Below, in pieces: positions 32,912-42,974 of a stretch of DNA of 64,000 bases. A program made the position numbers and the translations under genes. The notes under the pieces were generated by a model. That model did not search any database. It saw nothing but the letters and a program-made list of their open reading frames with translations, and was not told the origin of the DNA. The stretch spans positions 43,841,741-43,905,740 of the forward strand of contig CM041465.1 of assembly GCA_023213395.1 (NCBI GenBank). The letters run 5' to 3'. Source of the stretch: Cycas panzhihuaensis. Taxonomy: Eukaryota; Cycadophyta. Numbering within the stretch: the first letter of the stretch is position 1; each line of letters opens with the position of its first letter.

Positions 32912-34811
32912 TCAACTTGTTATCTCTTGTTGCATCTATATTTTTCTTTAATGAATAGAAAATTTTGACTCTTTCAATATTATAAATCCAATTCTTCAAA
33001 TTCCTTTAGTTTGAAGAGGCCTACATATGGTCTTGAAACATATGCTAAGGGCCAACCTTACTTAGAATTAACTTCAATGACTTTCAAAATGTGATAATTA
33101 TGTAAGGCTTGGGAGGGGTAAATAGTTTAAAAAGTTGCACTCACTTTTGCATTCATTGCACTGATAATGTGTATAAATTTCAAGAGGATCATGCAATAAT
33201 AAAGGATGTATGTAGACGTAATCTTTATCAATTTCCTAGCAACTTCCCTTGGGTTTAGATTCCATGTCCTTTTGTAAGGCCTTTTGGCTATTATTTTCTC
33301 ATTTAGTTTATACTCGCTATACTCATGATCATTATGTTGCTAGAAAATCATCACTTAGAAAACCACTGAGAAGTTCTTTCCTATATTCTGTATAGTTTCA
33401 AAATTATTTCTTGCATATACACCTATATGATTTCTAGTTTCATACACAAGGCCAGTTCTTAAGATATCAAATTATGAAGGAACAATAAGATAAAAATGAA
33501 CATGACATTCTCTATATACTGCAATAATTACTCCACATGCATTATGAATATCATATATAGTTTGGCCATAATGATTATTCATATAAATCTCTCAAAAAGT
33601 AGGACTGAAGTTTCATGAACCTCCACTCAAGACTCCATTACAATTGTTGTGTAAGGTGTAGCATGTGCGTAATCACCAACATCATCTCACAATTTGGACC
33701 AAAAACTAAATCTCACCAAGCTGCAATGATTATCATAAAAAATACAAAAAAATTCTAAAAAGAAAATGTAGAAAAAAAGGGCCTATTCACAATTGAAAAT
33801 CTCCATCATGCAAGCATCAATTTTCACATTTCTTGGGTCTAAACCCAACTATTTCCCATACTCTAAAACCCATTCATGGAAATCAAAGTGAAATGCTATG
33901 CCATTTATTCCCAATAATTCATGGAATATCACCTATGTTAATGCATAATTTTCCCTCAGAAATTCAAAGAATATAAGTCTATTTATTATTAAAAATCTTT
34001 ATCATGTGGTCATCATTTTTAATGTTTCTTAAGTGTAATCCTAACTATTTTCCATCCTCCTAAATCCACAAATAGAAATCAGAGCAAGATTATGTGCCAT
34101 TCATGCCCAAAAATCCATGGAAGATTACTTATATTTCAACTTATATAAAATAGACATTTCCTCAAACACTTTACGTGTATGCTCAACTTTGCTAGCAATT
34201 GCTTTATATAATCATTTCTTTCTTGGAAACCTTCTCTTAATATTGTAAATTCCAAAGGCCATTATAGAGCTAGGTGCTTCTAAGTTATTTATATCAATTT
34301 TGATGCTCAACAAATCATCCTCCAGGCTAAATGTTTCGTGAAATAATTAGTGGGCATGCCTCAAATTTCTTCTTTGGACTTACATATTTAAATATTCTTT
34401 GAATGCCTAATATGCTAAATCTCTAAAATAATTTCATGGATATAAATTATAAATAAATCATTTTTTCTTTATTTGTATGGTAAAAAATACACTTTAAAAC
34501 ATTGACATTTTGTGCTTGGCATACATAGAAACAAACAATTATAGTTGTCTTTTTATCAAACATTTGTTGAGCATACTAAAGGGACATCTCTCAGATTTTT
34601 TTTCATGGTAACCACCATGTAGTTGTTGTCTCATTTAATAGATAAAGACAACCCCTGACCTCCATGAGTTAGCTTAAGATGTAGACAATGAGAATGTGTA
34701 AAGCTCCTTGCACTATTGACCAATTCTCTTTATTTAAAACCATGTTTAATAAGTTTATGCCCTCTAGATACTAAAGCGTGACATCATCTAGTGTACAAAT
34801 AAGTGTCTTTG
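32912..34811. other. element D internal, tandem duplication and no gene seen
   Basis: No recognisable coding. A segment of roughly 150-195 bp is duplicated in tandem: 33793 to about 33965 and 33988 to about 34150. Both copies contain the words CATTTCTTGGGTCTAA/ATGTTTCTTAAGTGTAA and CCATGGAA-like CATGGAATATC/CATGGAAGATT in the same order. The copies are clearly diverged. Confidence 0.6.
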
Positions 34812-35145
34812 TGAAGTGATATTATATTGGGTCTACTTCATCAAAGACAAATGAAAGTTGAGTAGACAATATTGATCTAAACACCAAGTTTCAAATGAAG
34901 AAAAGATTAATCTATAAATAAATATTACATAATGAATTAGGGGTCTCCCCTATTTATAGGTGCTATATGGCTCCCTATTAAAAAAATGACTTCAATAATA
35001 ACATTAATAATAAAATATGAACTTTGTAATATAAAAACCAACTTCATATTAGTTTAAAAATACTAACTTCCTAAAAATAATAATAATAAAACTAACTTCT
35101 AATAAAATAGTAACTTCTCCTCAATAGATTAGGATTGTTATAATA
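34812..35145 (-). repeat. 3' LTR of A1
   Basis: On the minus strand it contains CCTATAAATAGGGG (TATA box, about 34950-34963), the family-wide block shared with 37620-37640, 40096-40110 and 53215. Polypurine TCCCCTCCTT (plus strand 35148-35157) follows inward. Confidence 0.85.
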
Positions 35146-35157
35146 TGTCCCCTCCTT

Positions 35158-36240
35158 CAGAGAATATTTTACCTATAAAGTATTGTAATCTTATTTGCTT
35201 CAAGTCTAGAGCATGCATTTTCTTATGCATATCTTCAATCCTCTAACTACTAAGGCTAAAATATCATAAGCTTTTGGTTTTATTTTATTTCATCTTCTTA
35301 AAGAAACTAATTTATTTTTTTCCTATTTGTGATAATGCTCTATCTTACACTACTTTTATATGCAATTATGTTCTTAATTGACCCTAAAACCCATGTTGTA
35401 AAGGTCTTACCTCTTGCTTATATGTTGTGTTCACTTGTAATTATCCTTAAGGGGGATTTAAGGGAATGTAGAGAAAAATGTATGAATTATAGGAATTGTA
35501 TTGGGGAGGTAGGTTTTAGGAATAAAAGGTAGGGATGTATGGGTGGAATTGCATATGGGGAATGTAAAATGTGTGGGGTAGGCTATATGAAGGATGATGT
35601 ATATGGACACACATTAAGGATTGGGAATTGAAAAACATGTGTCATAGAGGATATAGATGAATTATATTAGGGAAAAAATTAAGAGGAAGCATATATGAGG
35701 ATTTGGTTAGAGAATGTGGTATATGAAGGTTAGGTTAGATAGGAAGTAGACGAAAAGAATTTGTCGATGATGAAGATGATGTTATATGGAATGAAAGGTA
35801 GGTGAATTTGGATCTATGAGTGAATTTAGGTTTGATAGAGATACAAAGAATGAGTAGGGAATAAAGATTACACATTCATTATGGGAAAATAGTTTTGGTA
35901 ATTACATGTGAAGGCGATGTGTAGAGTAATTCAAAGGACTAAGAGGAAAATACATAGGGTAATTAGAAGATTAGTGGTAAGGTGGGTTGAGGCATAAATG
36001 GAAATAAGTCAATGTGTTGTAGAGGGGGTGTACAATGATAATACTAGGATTTGAAGCTTATTGAAATCAGAGTGGAAGATGAGGAGTATGAGGAGGGTGA
36101 TAAAGAGATTTCATAAGAAATGAGACAAGGAGTGGTATCTCAAGTATGACATGGATTTGGCCTACTAAGAGTTGGAGATTTAGGGCTTTATATCATAGTT
36201 TGGTTAGAGGATCTTATTATACAAGGGATAAAGGATCCTT
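35158..36240 (-). other. pyrimidine-rich sense-strand tract of A1
   Basis: The plus strand is strongly G/A/T-biased (for example TTGGGGAGGTAGGTTTTAGG near 35500), i.e. the element's sense strand is C/T-rich over about 1 kb. No coding. The corresponding part of A2 (41560-42042 and 52585-53077) has the same bias relative to its own sense strand. Confidence 0.6.
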
Positions 36241-36249
36241 TAAGGTGAC

Positions 36250-36925
36250 AAAATTTGGGAAATCAAGATGAACAAGGAAACTTCTAAAAGAAATGGACAA
36301 GTATAAAATAGGATCAAATTTTAAAACAACTACCTTTCTAGAGATGTCTTATACCTCAAGTTCTTCTTTAAGCTTCTCATTAGTGGGTATATATTTACTT
36401 GACTCATACATATTACTTATCCTTATATCACCACTCATTGATATACTCTTCAATGGACTATTCTTTAATTAGTTTGATAGGCTCCTCATTGAACTATTCT
36501 TTAACTTGATCTATAAATGTTTCCCTTGTACTCTTTGTAATAGCTTCTAAAGTGGATATTCTTTCCTGAAATATATCATGTAGGCTTTCTTACATCTTGA
36601 ATATATCTTCCTATTGATATTTATTCTTGAAGTTCTTAAAGTCTTCTCTAATGTGGTTCATCTTGTGTTCATCCTACCATCTTATAATCCTTTCATTAAT
36701 TTTCATGAGAAAAAATAATGAGAAATATTCTCAATCAGGGCAATATCCTAAGAGCTCACCAATAACCCACTCTTGAGTGTTTTCACTAAAATATTGCCAA
36801 ATAATTTAGATAAAATACTCCTTTTTTATGTGACATGAAAATTTAAGGCCTATTTCAACCTTATCCAGTTATTCTATGAGTCATACCCCTCCATCTCTAG
36901 TAAAAATAAGGATATCTAAATCCAT
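36250..36925 (-). pseudogene. Gag-like ORF of A1
   Basis: Starts at ATG 36925 on the minus strand. The translation has several stops and corresponds segment by segment with the A2 ORF. Both begin M-x-LDIPIF-like and contain LDKVE(L/I)GLK near residues 20-30. Then come WVIGELLGYCPD against KPLKSLGYYLDY, IRWxDEHKMNHIREDFKNFKNKY against WWKREHWDGDTNEPFKRFKNKY, and a charged C-terminus. The W/LDK/HLEK pattern recalls gypsy Gag capsids, but the similarity is weak. Conservation between two independent copies shows it is a real gene. Confidence 0.55.
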
Positions 36926-37476
36926 TATTATACATTTAATTAAAATAATAATTAGTATATTAAGTCAAGTTTAAAATATAACAAATTACAACTAAAAATT
37001 ATGGCCTTTGAATCAAGATTCTAATGGTTTAGATAGAATCAAATTCTGATGCCTATAGCAAAAGTTACGACCCTTTTAAGGTTGATTATAATTCAAAAAT
37101 TTGTGAAGTATAATAATACTTATTGCTAAAATGTTGATAACATTTTACTCTAATATATAAGAGAGCTAAAACACTTCTAAAAGAAAATAAACTTGGAGAT
37201 GCATAAGTTAAAATAGGAAAAAGGTTAACCAGATACCTATAGCCAAAGTTATAGGTTATTTAAAGTTATAATGACATATTTTCAATCCTAAAGATAACGA
37301 CAAACAAAAAGTCAAAATTAAATTCCCTATAATTTTCATAATTTTACTCTAAAACTTTTAATTGAACCACTCAAAATTTATAGAATACACTTATTCCACT
37401 TAAATATATAAATATTTTTTGAAATTCATTTGTTTGTACTTTAAAAATTATAGATCTTTGATAAGCTAAAAATGTA

Positions 37477-37488
37477 GCTCTAATACCA
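37477..37488 (-). other. primer binding site of A1
   Basis: Minus-strand TGGTATTAGAGC, one C-to-T change from the tRNA-Met site, two bases (AG) after the LTR. Confidence 0.9.
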
Positions 37489-37490
37489 CT

Positions 37491-37768
37491 TAAAGTAATC
37501 CTAAATTATATCTACTTCTTTAAAGATAAAATAAAGCTGAATAGGTAATATTATCTTAGGCACCAAGTGCCATATAAGAATAAGATTAACCCAAAAATAA
37601 AGCTTACATAATAAATTAGGGGCCTACCCTATTTATAGGTGCTAATATGGCTTCCTATTAAAAAACATGCTTCTGTAATAATATTAATAATAAAATACCA
37701 ACTTCCTAGTATAAAATTTATTTTTTAATAAAATACCAGCTTCTCCTCAATGGAGTGAGATTATTAGA
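37491..37768 (-). repeat. 5' LTR of A1
   Basis: Aligned to 34812-35145; contains the same TATAAATAGGG block (about 37633-37645). It ends inward with TTTA for the expected TTCA. Confidence 0.85.
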
Positions 37769-37770
37769 CT

Positions 37771-38909
37771 CTACCTTAGAGACTTTTGTAAAACTTATGC
37801 ACCTCTCTACAATTGCTTCAAGTAAGAATGTAACTTGTGGAATAGATTCCTCCATCCTTCTCACTATCTCACTAAGTTCAACTCCTTAAGCACTCACATC
37901 ATAGGGAAACACTTCATGCAAGTGTATAGAAATAAGTTTAGTTAAAAGAATGGTTCATCTTAGTTCCTTATACCTTTGTTTATATCCTTTATATGGTGAA
38001 TAAATAACCCTTAAAGTATTTTCTAAATTTGTTATATCAATATCTATAAATAAATGATGAATATATCTTACAAATGCTCTAGTCATATTATGCAATTTAA
38101 TTAATGTCTGAAGCTATTTGATGTGTATCTTATTGCTTCTCAAAGTTTCCTTAGTTGGTATACCTGATAATCCCATTATTAGAATCCTTTCTTTCACTGG
38201 AGTTTCTCTTGTTATAACATCATTACAAGTAATAAAGCTTGCAAATATTATTAACATGGTCTCAATTGGCAACTTTGATAGCAACGATTTGTTATTCTCA
38301 AGTAATGCTATGAGAGTAAGAAGAACCTTATCATAAAAACAAGGTGATTAACTAGAAAATGAAATAAAAGAGCCATTACTTATGGCATTAACTATACCAA
38401 GCTCCCTTTCTCCAAGTTGTTTCTCATTGCTTATGTTGCTAATAACTATGCCTTCTTTCCCATAATCAAAATCTTCCTACAAGTGATATAAAGACTTCAT
38501 GCATCTTCTAGTACATTGTTATTCCAAATATTTAGAACAACTAATTCATATGAGAATATACTGCAATCCATATATAGCATCAACCTTGTGGTTAACAAGA
38601 GCATCTTATAATCAAGGTTGTACCTATTCCCTCCAATTACTCTCCTTAAAATTTCTAACTTTTATTTCATAATTTCAAACTTGGCAACCTTACCAACAAC
38701 ATACAAGTTGTGCCATATGTTAGTCAAAGTTTTTGTAGCCTAGGAAAGATCTCCACTTATGAAATATCTTCGACACTAGTGCTCAACTAAGTCAAATATG
38801 TAGTGTCTTTCAAGATCTCATATGTGACTTTCATATGATTTTTGAATGTATTCACTTTTACAAGTGCTATTATAGAATTTGTTGATGAACCTTTTGTATG
38901 TTCATTCAT
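37771..38909 (-). pseudogene. unrecognised ORF in the Gag position of element D (about 380 codons)
   Basis: Minus-strand ATG at 38909 (MNEHTKGSSTNSIIALVKVN) opens a frame that, with one shift near 38765 and about six stops, can be followed to the A1 insertion. Landmarks: NHMKVTYEILKDTTYL (38840-38795), KTLTNIWHNLYVVGKVAKFE (about 38740-38680), LRRVIGGNRYNLDYKMLLL. Then SNISNEKQLGERELGIVN (about 38450-38390), and a 70-codon stop-free run through DKVLLTLIALLENNKSLLSK and CNDVITRETPVKERI to 38118. Beyond one stop, MTRAFVRYIHHLFIDIDI continues. No zinc knuckle, protease or Gag motif was seen. Low stop density in AT-rich DNA shows it is coding. Function unknown; it may be a remote Gag or a captured gene. 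Confidence 0.6.
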
Positions 38910-39232
38910 GTGACCATAAGAGTTATGTTATATTGGTGGGATTAGAGAACATCCAAAGAGTTATGATGGAGTAAATGGCTAGGGAGGAGGGAAGAGCTAC
39001 AAGGTGTAAAGAAATAGAGCTTGTATAAATAGTTAAGAAGGTTGTGGGTAGCAAAAATATAGCAAAGTTTCATAGATTTACATCAAAGATCCATATTAGT
39101 TCTATCTAAAGTCTCTGCGATTTACAAGGTACCATCTTCTGAAGAGCTTGGGCCTACTCCTTTCATGCATAATTTTTAAATTGTATGTATGACTTCATGC
39201 CAATGTGATCTAATAATTAGTCATTACTCCTA

Positions 39233-39245
39233 GGCAATGGCATCA
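39233..39245 (-). other. primer binding site of D (tRNA-Asp-like)
   Basis: Minus-strand TGATGCCATTGCC, three bases after the LTR. It matches the tRNA-Asp site TGGCGCCGTTGCC at 10 of 13 positions, and all three differences are transitions. tRNA-Asp priming is typical of Athila/Tat gypsy elements. Confidence 0.6.
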
Positions 39246-39248
39246 AAA

Positions 39249-39963
39249 TAATAGGTCTCTAAGTGGTTTGCAAAAGTCTTAAGGTTGTTGCATTAAACTA
39301 AGGGTTCGTAATCTTATGAGCAATGAATGAATAAGAAATCTTAACTACTGGATTACACAAAATAATCTATGTGATCAAATTACTAGCGTGATTCTCATAT
39401 ATCTTGAACCATGTTACTGATTCCAAGGAAATTTATTAATCACAATCAAGCAAGATTAAAAGCCTACACTACTTAAAACCCATCTCATGTGCATTGCATT
39501 TGTAGCTATAATATGCCTTATAAGCATTGAGGTCCATTACAAGATGGGGCACATGCATGACTCACATGGCTATAATATTCCATTTTAAACCATACAATAA
39601 TCTTATAATGTTTAATTCTTTAGGAGAAGATGTATTTATATATTGAATCTTGGCAACTAATTCCAATAGACTAACTTCTAAGAATCATGACAAGTTGTCC
39701 TAATACTAATAAGTAATTAACCATCATAAGTCTTAGTCACATGTGATGGTTTGGGACATCACTAACTTTAACAATCAAGTTATCTCAAAATTATTGTATG
39801 TAATATGAAATAAGAGTTAGATGGGCATTCTTTACATACCAACTAAAATCAAATCCCCATAGAGTGATTATCACAATATCTTCATTGAAATATACATAAA
39901 TTGTACTAATAAATGTATGAAAGCATAAATGGCAAGAAGATAAAGGTGTGAAACGTAAGATGA
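39249..39963 (-). repeat. 5' LTR of element D, outer end cut by A2
   Basis: Partner of 30624-31360. Alignment holds to about 39963, after which the A2 LTR takes over, so the last 25 or so bases of this LTR are missing here. Confidence 0.85.
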
Positions 39964-40246
39964 TGATATAATGAACCTAAAACTATTAAATGAAGTCAAT
40001 TTTGATATTGATATTGTTAGTGAAATCAATTTTGTAGATAAACTACTATTAACATTATTAGTGAAGTCAATTTTTTGATAGAGAGCCATAATGACACCTA
40101 TAAATAGGGGAGACCCCTAATTCATTATATAAGCTTTATTTTTAGGTTATTCTTAATTTATTTAGCACTTGGTACCTAAAAAAATCATTACCTATTTAAC
40201 TTTCTTTTACTTTTCTATAAAATAGGTCTAATTTAGGATAACTTCA
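39964..40246 (+). repeat. 5' LTR of A2
   Basis: Contains CCTATAAATAGGGGAGACC (TATA box, about 40097-40115) and ends GGATAACTTCA, two bases (AG) before the primer site. The start is set by alignment (plus or minus a few bases). Confidence 0.8.
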
Positions 40247-40248
40247 AG

Positions 40249-40260
40249 TGGTATTAGAGC
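40249..40260 (+). other. primer binding site of A2
   Basis: TGGTATTAGAGC, identical to the A1 site. Confidence 0.9.
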
Positions 40261-40812
40261 TTTATTTTAAGCTTAACAAAAATCTACATTTTTTTTAGTA
40301 TAAATAGATAAATTTAGGAAAAATAATCATATATTTAAGATGATTAGACCCATTCTACAAATTTTAAGTGGTTATATTATAGGTTTTGAAATAAAATTGT
40401 GAAATCCATAGGGAATTTAGTTTTTACCTACTATCTATTACTACCTATAGGGTCTAAAATCTGCTATCATAATTTTAAATAACCATAACTCTGGCTACAG
40501 GTATATGATTAACCTTAATTTTTTTTGAATCTATACATCTCAAAGTCTATATTTTTCTAAAATTAAATTAAATTTAATTATATATTAGGATAAAAAGTTA
40601 TCATCATTTTAGTAATAGATACTTTTGTAGTCTCTAAAATCTTAAAATTTGCTCTCCTTTGTAAGGGCCATAACTTTTGCTAAAAGTATTAAAATTTGAT
40701 TATCTCTTAACTATTAGAATCTTATTTTAGAGGCCATCATTTTAAGTTATGATTTGATATATTTTAGATTTAATTTAATATAGTAATTATTATTTAAAAT
40801 TAATGTTTAATG

Positions 40813-41520
40813 ATGGAGTTAGATATACCTATTTTTATTGGATTTAGAGGAATATGACTCATAGAGTGACTTGATAAAGTTGAACTAGGCCTTAAAATTA
40901 AATACCACTTAGAAAAAGAAAATTTTTGTTTATATATTTGGTAATATTTGGGTGGACAAACTAGCAAGTAAGCCATTGAAAAGCTTAGGTTACTACCTTG
41001 ATTATGAATTCTTCTTAAATTATTTTCTCATAGTCTTTAACAAAAGAACCATATGGTGGAAGAGAGAACATTGGGATGGTGACACGAATGAACCCTTTAA
41101 AAGATTCAAGAACAAATACTTAGAGGAAGATGATGAAGAGTGTTTATAGGAAGCCCTATTAAGAATAAAAGATAAACTTAAGGAAGAGATAAGGAATTGG
41201 GCAAAAAAAAGGAAGAACCAATTAAGTAGATTGAAGAACAATATTGTGAGGAGCTTATTGATGAACATTATGGTAAAAATGTAAGTAATACATATGAATT
41301 AAGTAAGGATATACCCATTAATAAGGAGTTATCAAGCGTGGAGATATGGGTTAATGAGGAGCTCAAGGAAGAAACTAAAATACAAGACATCTTTAAGAAG
41401 ACACTTGTTTTAAATTCAGATCTTTTCTTATACATGTCTATTTCTTTTAGAAATTTCATTATTAATCTTGATTTTCCAAGTTTTATAGCCTTGAAAATTT
41501 CCTTACCTATTATACACTAA
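40813..41520 (+). pseudogene. Gag-like ORF of A2
   Basis: ATG at 40813 begins MELDIPIFIGFRGI. With stops and a shift it continues EWLDKVELGLKIKYHLEKEN-like (stop in the first Trp), then a 65-codon open stretch 40952-41149 (KPLKSLGYYLDYEFFLNYF, TIWWKREHWDGDTNEPFK). A lysine-rich tail follows (DKLKEEIRNWAKKRKN near 41170-41215). The pattern of Trp, Leu and charged residues is like a gypsy capsid. No zinc knuckle or protease follows; the frame fades near 41500. The homologous A1 ORF confirms it is genuine. Role inferred: particle protein. Confidence 0.55.
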
Positions 41521-42042
41521 GATCCTATAATTGAATTAGAACTTGGAACCTTAAATCCTTAACTCTTTGTAGGCAAAATTCTTGTTCTATTTTAAATATA
41601 TTTTCACATCTCATTTCCTAGAAAGTCTCTTTATCATCATTCCCATATTCCTTACTTAGCACCCTCTTTTTAATAAGTTTCAACCCCTAATGTTATTATT
41701 ATAAACCGCCTCTATAAGACATTTACATTTTCCCCTCTAGATCATAACTCACTTTATCACCAACCTTCTTATTACCTTACATAGCTTTCCCTTAGCCCCT
41801 TACATTACTCTCCAAATCACCTTCACATACGTTTGGCAAAACCTTTTTCCCATAAAGAACAATTAGTCCTTATTCTTACTTGCCCCATTTAATCCCCTCA
41901 TAAATCCAAGTTTATTTACCTTCAATTCCATATACCAGCATCCTCATTGTTTGTTAATATCTCTTATTTACTTTTTATCTAACCTACATTTTATAAATCC
42001 TATTACCTAATTAAAGCCTTATATACACTACCTCCTAGTTTT
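41521..42042 (+). other. C/T-rich non-coding part of A2, left half
   Basis: Strong C/T/A bias on the plus strand, stops in every frame. Continues after element C at 52585-53077 with the same bias. Confidence 0.6.
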
Positions 42043-42883
42043 TGTTGACTTAGGTTTTCCACTGCACTTATGGGAAGGGTACACTTGTCAAGGTTACATA
42101 GGTTATAGTCTAGTTTAGGACACAGTCAACATCATCATCCACATATATTTCACAGATTTATTAATGTTTCCACATGATTATATCACAACGGCATACAACA
42201 GTACAGAAATCAACACATATTCCACATTTAATCCTTGCAACATAGAAAATACACAATTTCCACGTAACTTCTTATTTCGTTAAGTAATAGTTCTTTTACA
42301 CAAGGTGTTGGAATGCATTCCCTGTGTATTCCAGTCTTATACACTAACTCTGTCACATATGTACCTAGGAGGTACCCATCAAAATATAGGGCTTTAGGTT
42401 ACCGTCATGCGTACTGGTCTCCGTACTAATGTGTATTGGTATACTTGGCTCTCACCCTAACCCAATGGTCCTTGGGAAGCCTCATAAATATGCTCCTTGG
42501 TGTCTTTTCGCTGAAGGGTTATGGTATACATCATAACCATACCTTTTCAGTCAAGCGTACCTCCTCCTAACCATTGGTTAGTTTCCTTAATTGCCTGTCT
42601 TAACTCATCCGTACATCCGTACGTACATCTGACATCACCCCAGGCTCCCTTCTGTCCAGTCTTCTCATGTGTACCATTCATGTTTGCTTGCATTCTGCTA
42701 GGAGGTACATATCTGTGTTACATACCTTTACCAAATACACACCTGTCATATGTACCCAGAATGCTGGATTCTTCACTTTTCACTGCATATGTACCTCCAT
42801 ACGATCTATACTTGCATAGTCTAAGGATACTCAGCTTCTCTCTAGTCTGCCTATAGCCCAGCGTGTCACATTATGCTCCAACA
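42043..42883 (-). repeat. 3' LTR of element C (841 bp)
   Basis: Matches 51740-52579 closely over its length. It is rich in words around GTACG/CGTAC, many of which differ between the copies by CpG transitions. Confidence 0.97.
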
Positions 42884-42950
42884 TCTATCCCTGGTCAACA
42901 TGAAGGGTTTGAGCATCCTTGCTCAACAAAATTTTTAAAATTTGGGGTGT

Positions 42951-42969
42951 TCCTCCCCCTCCCCTTCTC
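42951..42969 (-). other. polypurine tract candidate of element C
   Basis: Minus-strand GAGAAGGGGAGGGGGAGGA. It lies about 70 bp inside the LTR rather than abutting it, so it may be an additional upstream tract. The bases directly beside the LTR (ACCAGGGATAGA) are only moderately purine-rich. Confidence 0.55.
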
Positions 42970-42974
42970 AAGGC

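Larger units (their letters stand above)
34812..37768 (-). mobile_element. Element A1: short Gag-only LTR element (about 3.0 kb)
   Basis: LTRs at 34812-35145 and 37491-37768 align with each other and with those of A2. On the minus strand: primer site (37477-37488), leader, a broken Gag-like ORF (start about 36925), a pyrimidine-rich non-coding part, polypurine tract (35148-35157). No protease, RT, RNase H or integrase was seen. Flanks CTTTG (34807-34811) and CTCTA (37769-37773) differ only by transitions, a plausible decayed target duplication. Length and content resemble described terminal-repeat Gag (TR-GAG) elements. It is inserted in D. Confidence 0.78.
30624..39963 (-). mobile_element. 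Element D: LTR retroelement with unrecognised ORF, interrupted by A1
   Basis: Direct repeats 30624-31360 (737 bp) and 39249 to about 39963 are LTRs. On the minus strand the left copy runs TGATAAAGCCC...ACTCATCA, with a polypurine tract inside it (31361-31382). The right copy is followed inward by a site resembling the tRNA-Asp primer site. Internal DNA holds no recognisable Gag, protease, RT or integrase on either strand, but a long broken ORF of unknown type lies where Gag should be (37771-38909). Element A1 is inserted at 34812-37768. The left flank AGCAA (30619-30623) has no identified partner because the right end is cut by A2. Confidence 0.8.

Noticed and set aside
17922-39963. GATGA beside A2's 5' end as its target duplication, by analogy with E
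   Set aside because: No GATGA occurs at the estimated 3' end of A2; the resemblance to E's duplication is coincidental.
42521-42856. 111-codon plus-strand frame in the left LTR of C
   Set aside because: It lies wholly inside an LTR and antisense to the element. The right LTR has only broken equivalents.
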